DNA of 6,752 bases from Omnitrophica bacterium RIFCSPLOWO2_01_FULL_45_10b (lineage in GTDB: Bacteria; Omnitrophota; Omnitrophia; Omnitrophales; Danuiimicrobiaceae): contig MHFM01000041.1 of assembly GCA_001804205.1 (NCBI GenBank), positions 5,885 through 12,636 of the forward strand. The letters run 5' to 3'. Every line of letters starts with the position of its first letter. Position 1 is the stretch's first letter. The notes under the pieces are model-generated. The model searched no databases. It saw nothing but the letters and a program-made list of their open reading frames with translations, and was not told the DNA's origin. This document shows positions 5,482 to 6,752 of this stretch, piece by piece. The position numbers and the translations under genes were made by a program.

Positions 5482-6752
5482 TTTGAGGCCAATAATCTTT
5501 AGCCCGTCCCGGCACACTGTACTCATAAGGCTCTCGATAAACGGTTGGTGTCGTTTCGAAATTGCCGTGCGGAGGCGGAGAAGGAGCAGCCCATTCCAAC
5601 GTATTGGATTGCCAAGGATTTCGGTCCACTTTCTCGCCCCAAAATAAACTTTTCACGAAATTAATAATAAACGGAAGTTGGGCAAGGCCCAGAAAAAAAG
5701 CGCTGATGGTAATAAATACATTGATCGGCTGCAAATGCTGAAGATGCGCATATTGCATCGGATCATAAATGCGCCGCATATGGCCGCCGAGCCCCAAAAT
5801 ATGCATCGGAAAAAAAGTACAATTAAAGAAAACGAATGTGCCAATAAAATGAACTTTGCCGAGCATTTCATTAAGTTTTCGCCCAAACATTTTTGGAAAC
5901 CAATAATAAATTCCGGCAAAGGCGGCAAACATACTCCCGCCAAAAAGCACATAATGAATGTGTCCGACAATAAAATAGGTATCATGGATAAACATATCGA
6001 CGGCGGTTGAGGCCATAAAAATGCCGCTTAAGCCACCAATGACAAACATAGAGACAAAAGCGATGGCGTTCAGCATGGGTGTTGTGAAATGAATGGATCC
6101 GCGCCACATTGTGCCCAGCCAATTGAATGTTTTAATGGCCGAAGGAACGGCGATCAACATCGTTGAGAGCATAAAGGTTGTCCCGAGCGCTGGATTCATG
6201 CCGCTTTGAAACATATGATGCGCCCAAACAAGAAATCCTAGAAATGCAATGGCCGCAATGGCAAATACCATCATTCTATAACCAAAAAGCGGTTTGCGCG
6301 AAAACGTAGAAATCACGTCTGATACAATTCCCATCCCCGGTAAAATCATAATGTAAACGGCAGGGTGCGAATAAAACCAAAAAAGATGCTGCCAAAGAAT
6401 GGCGTGTCCGCCTCCCTCTGATAAAAAGAAATGCGTGCCCATCGTCCGATCGAACAAAAGCATGATCATGGCCGCAGTCAGCACCGGCGTTGCGAGAAGT
6501 GAAAGAACCGAGGTAATAAAAATAGCCCATGTCGTAAGGGGCATTCTAAATAAAGTCATCCCCGGAGCGCGCATATTAAGAATCGTGGTTAAGTAATTGA
6601 GCGCTCCCATAATGGAAGATGTCCCTACCATGATCACCGAAATAATCCAAAATGTTTGCCCTATAGGCTCAATCGCACTCAAAGGCGGATAAGCTGTCCA
6701 ACCGCTCGCGGCAGCGCCCCCTTGAAGAAAAAATCCGGTTAAGGCAATAAAA
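5471..6752 (-). CDS. ctaD: Cytochrome c oxidase subunit I, A2-type (5' end outside window)
   Basis: The visible 426 aa are the C-terminal part of the catalytic subunit, which reduces O2 to water and pumps protons. The frame stays open to the window edge, with GGAAASGWTAYPPLS at the edge; the TTG at 6680-6682 is internal, not the start. Using visible numbering, CuB ligands are H129, H178 and H179, and Y133 is the Tyr expected to be cross-linked to H129. The heme a3 and heme a ligands are H264 and H266 in HDTYFIVGHIHYVLFGG, and K207 is the K-channel lysine. The helix VI motif is YSHPAVY, not HPEVY: the D-channel glutamate is replaced and the preceding Tyr-Ser pair is present, which defines A2-type oxidases. 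The protein ends soon after the NPW....LEWAAPSPPPH motif, so there is no fused subunit III. Its stop overlaps ctaA. Confidence 0.98.
   Translation of the reverse strand, partial: FIALTGFFLQGGAAASGWTAYPPLSAIEPIGQTFWIISVIMVGTSSIMGALNYLTTILNMRAPGMTLFRMPLTTWAIFITSVLSLLATPVLTAAMIMLLFDRTMGTHFFLSEGGGHAILWQHLFWFYSHPAVYIMILPGMGIVSDVISTFSRKPLFGYRMMVFAIAAIAFLGFLVWAHHMFQSGMNPALGTTFMLSTMLIAVPSAIKTFNWLGTMWRGSIHFTTPMLNAIAFVSMFVIGGLSGIFMASTAVDMFIHDTYFIVGHIHYVLFGGSMFAAFAGIYYWFPKMFGRKLNEMLGKVHFIGTFVFFNCTFFPMHILGLGGHMRRIYDPMQYAHLQHLQPINVFITISAFFLGLAQLPFIINFVKSLFWGEKVDRNPWQSNTLEWAAPSPPPHGNFETTPTVYREPYEYSVPGRAKDYWPQNEK

Noticed and set aside
5482..5526. Longer start for ctaA at ATG 5526
   Set aside because: It adds 15 residues not typical of COX15 proteins and overlaps the ctaD end by 56 bases; the ATG at 5481 begins at the usual family N-terminus.
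678..6010. Plus-strand open frames such as those near 766-954 and 5678-6010
   Set aside because: They lie antisense to well-supported membrane protein genes, have compositions expected from the complement of hydrophobic codons, and show no family motifs.
6680..6682. TTG as a start codon for subunit I
   Set aside because: The frame is open upstream and encodes the conserved GWTAYPPLS region, so this is an internal leucine codon and the gene continues beyond the window.

Overview
The window carries the downstream part of an aerobic respiration gene cluster. Everything I can support lies on the minus strand, so transcription runs from high to low coordinates. From the right edge the order is: ctaD (cytochrome c oxidase subunit I, 5' part outside the window), ctaA (heme A synthase), ctaB (heme O synthase), ctaE (subunit III), ctaF (small subunit IV, COX4_pro type), a TIGR01777-type SDR epimerase, a SCO1/SenC copper chaperone, a DUF420 (CtaM-like) membrane protein, a small CPxC-containing exported or membrane protein, and a two-helix membrane protein of about 60 aa. 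At the left edge is the start of a further gene. Its first 27 residues look like aconitase (acnA), and it has its own apparent promoter.

The genes make one functional set. ctaD, ctaE and ctaF are structural subunits of a proton-pumping caa3/aa3-type heme-copper oxidase. CtaB farnesylates heme B to heme O and CtaA oxidises heme O to heme A, supplying both hemes of subunit I. The SCO protein and the DUF420 protein are assembly factors. ctaA-ctaB overlap by 4 bases, SCO-DUF420 by 4, epimerase-SCO by 8 and ctaD-ctaA by 11, so most of the block is probably one transcript with translational coupling. Subunit I has YSHPAVY in place of the more common HPEVY, which marks it as an A2-type oxidase. Subunit II is not in the window and is presumably upstream of ctaD.

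The unusual content is between and inside the genes. (1) Two paired inverted-repeat elements share the arm TCTAACGGGG (308-406 and 3585-3705), and the inner arm bases differ between elements but stay complementary within each. (2) A 49-bp palindromic element lies between ctaE and ctaF (2930-2978) and can fold into an almost perfect three-way junction. (3) A tract of heptanucleotide repeats (583-669) arranged head to head encodes nearly the whole predicted signal peptide of the CPxC protein. Repeats of these kinds inside a compact operon suggest a genome rich in small dispersed repeats.

The organism is an aerobic or facultatively aerobic bacterium with moderate GC content. The type of oxidase cluster and the small accessory proteins recall Planctomycetota/Verrucomicrobiota/Omnitrophota-like genomes, but this is from memory of gene neighbourhoods and is a low-confidence inference. 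I found no RNA gene, CRISPR array, transposase or plus-strand gene.
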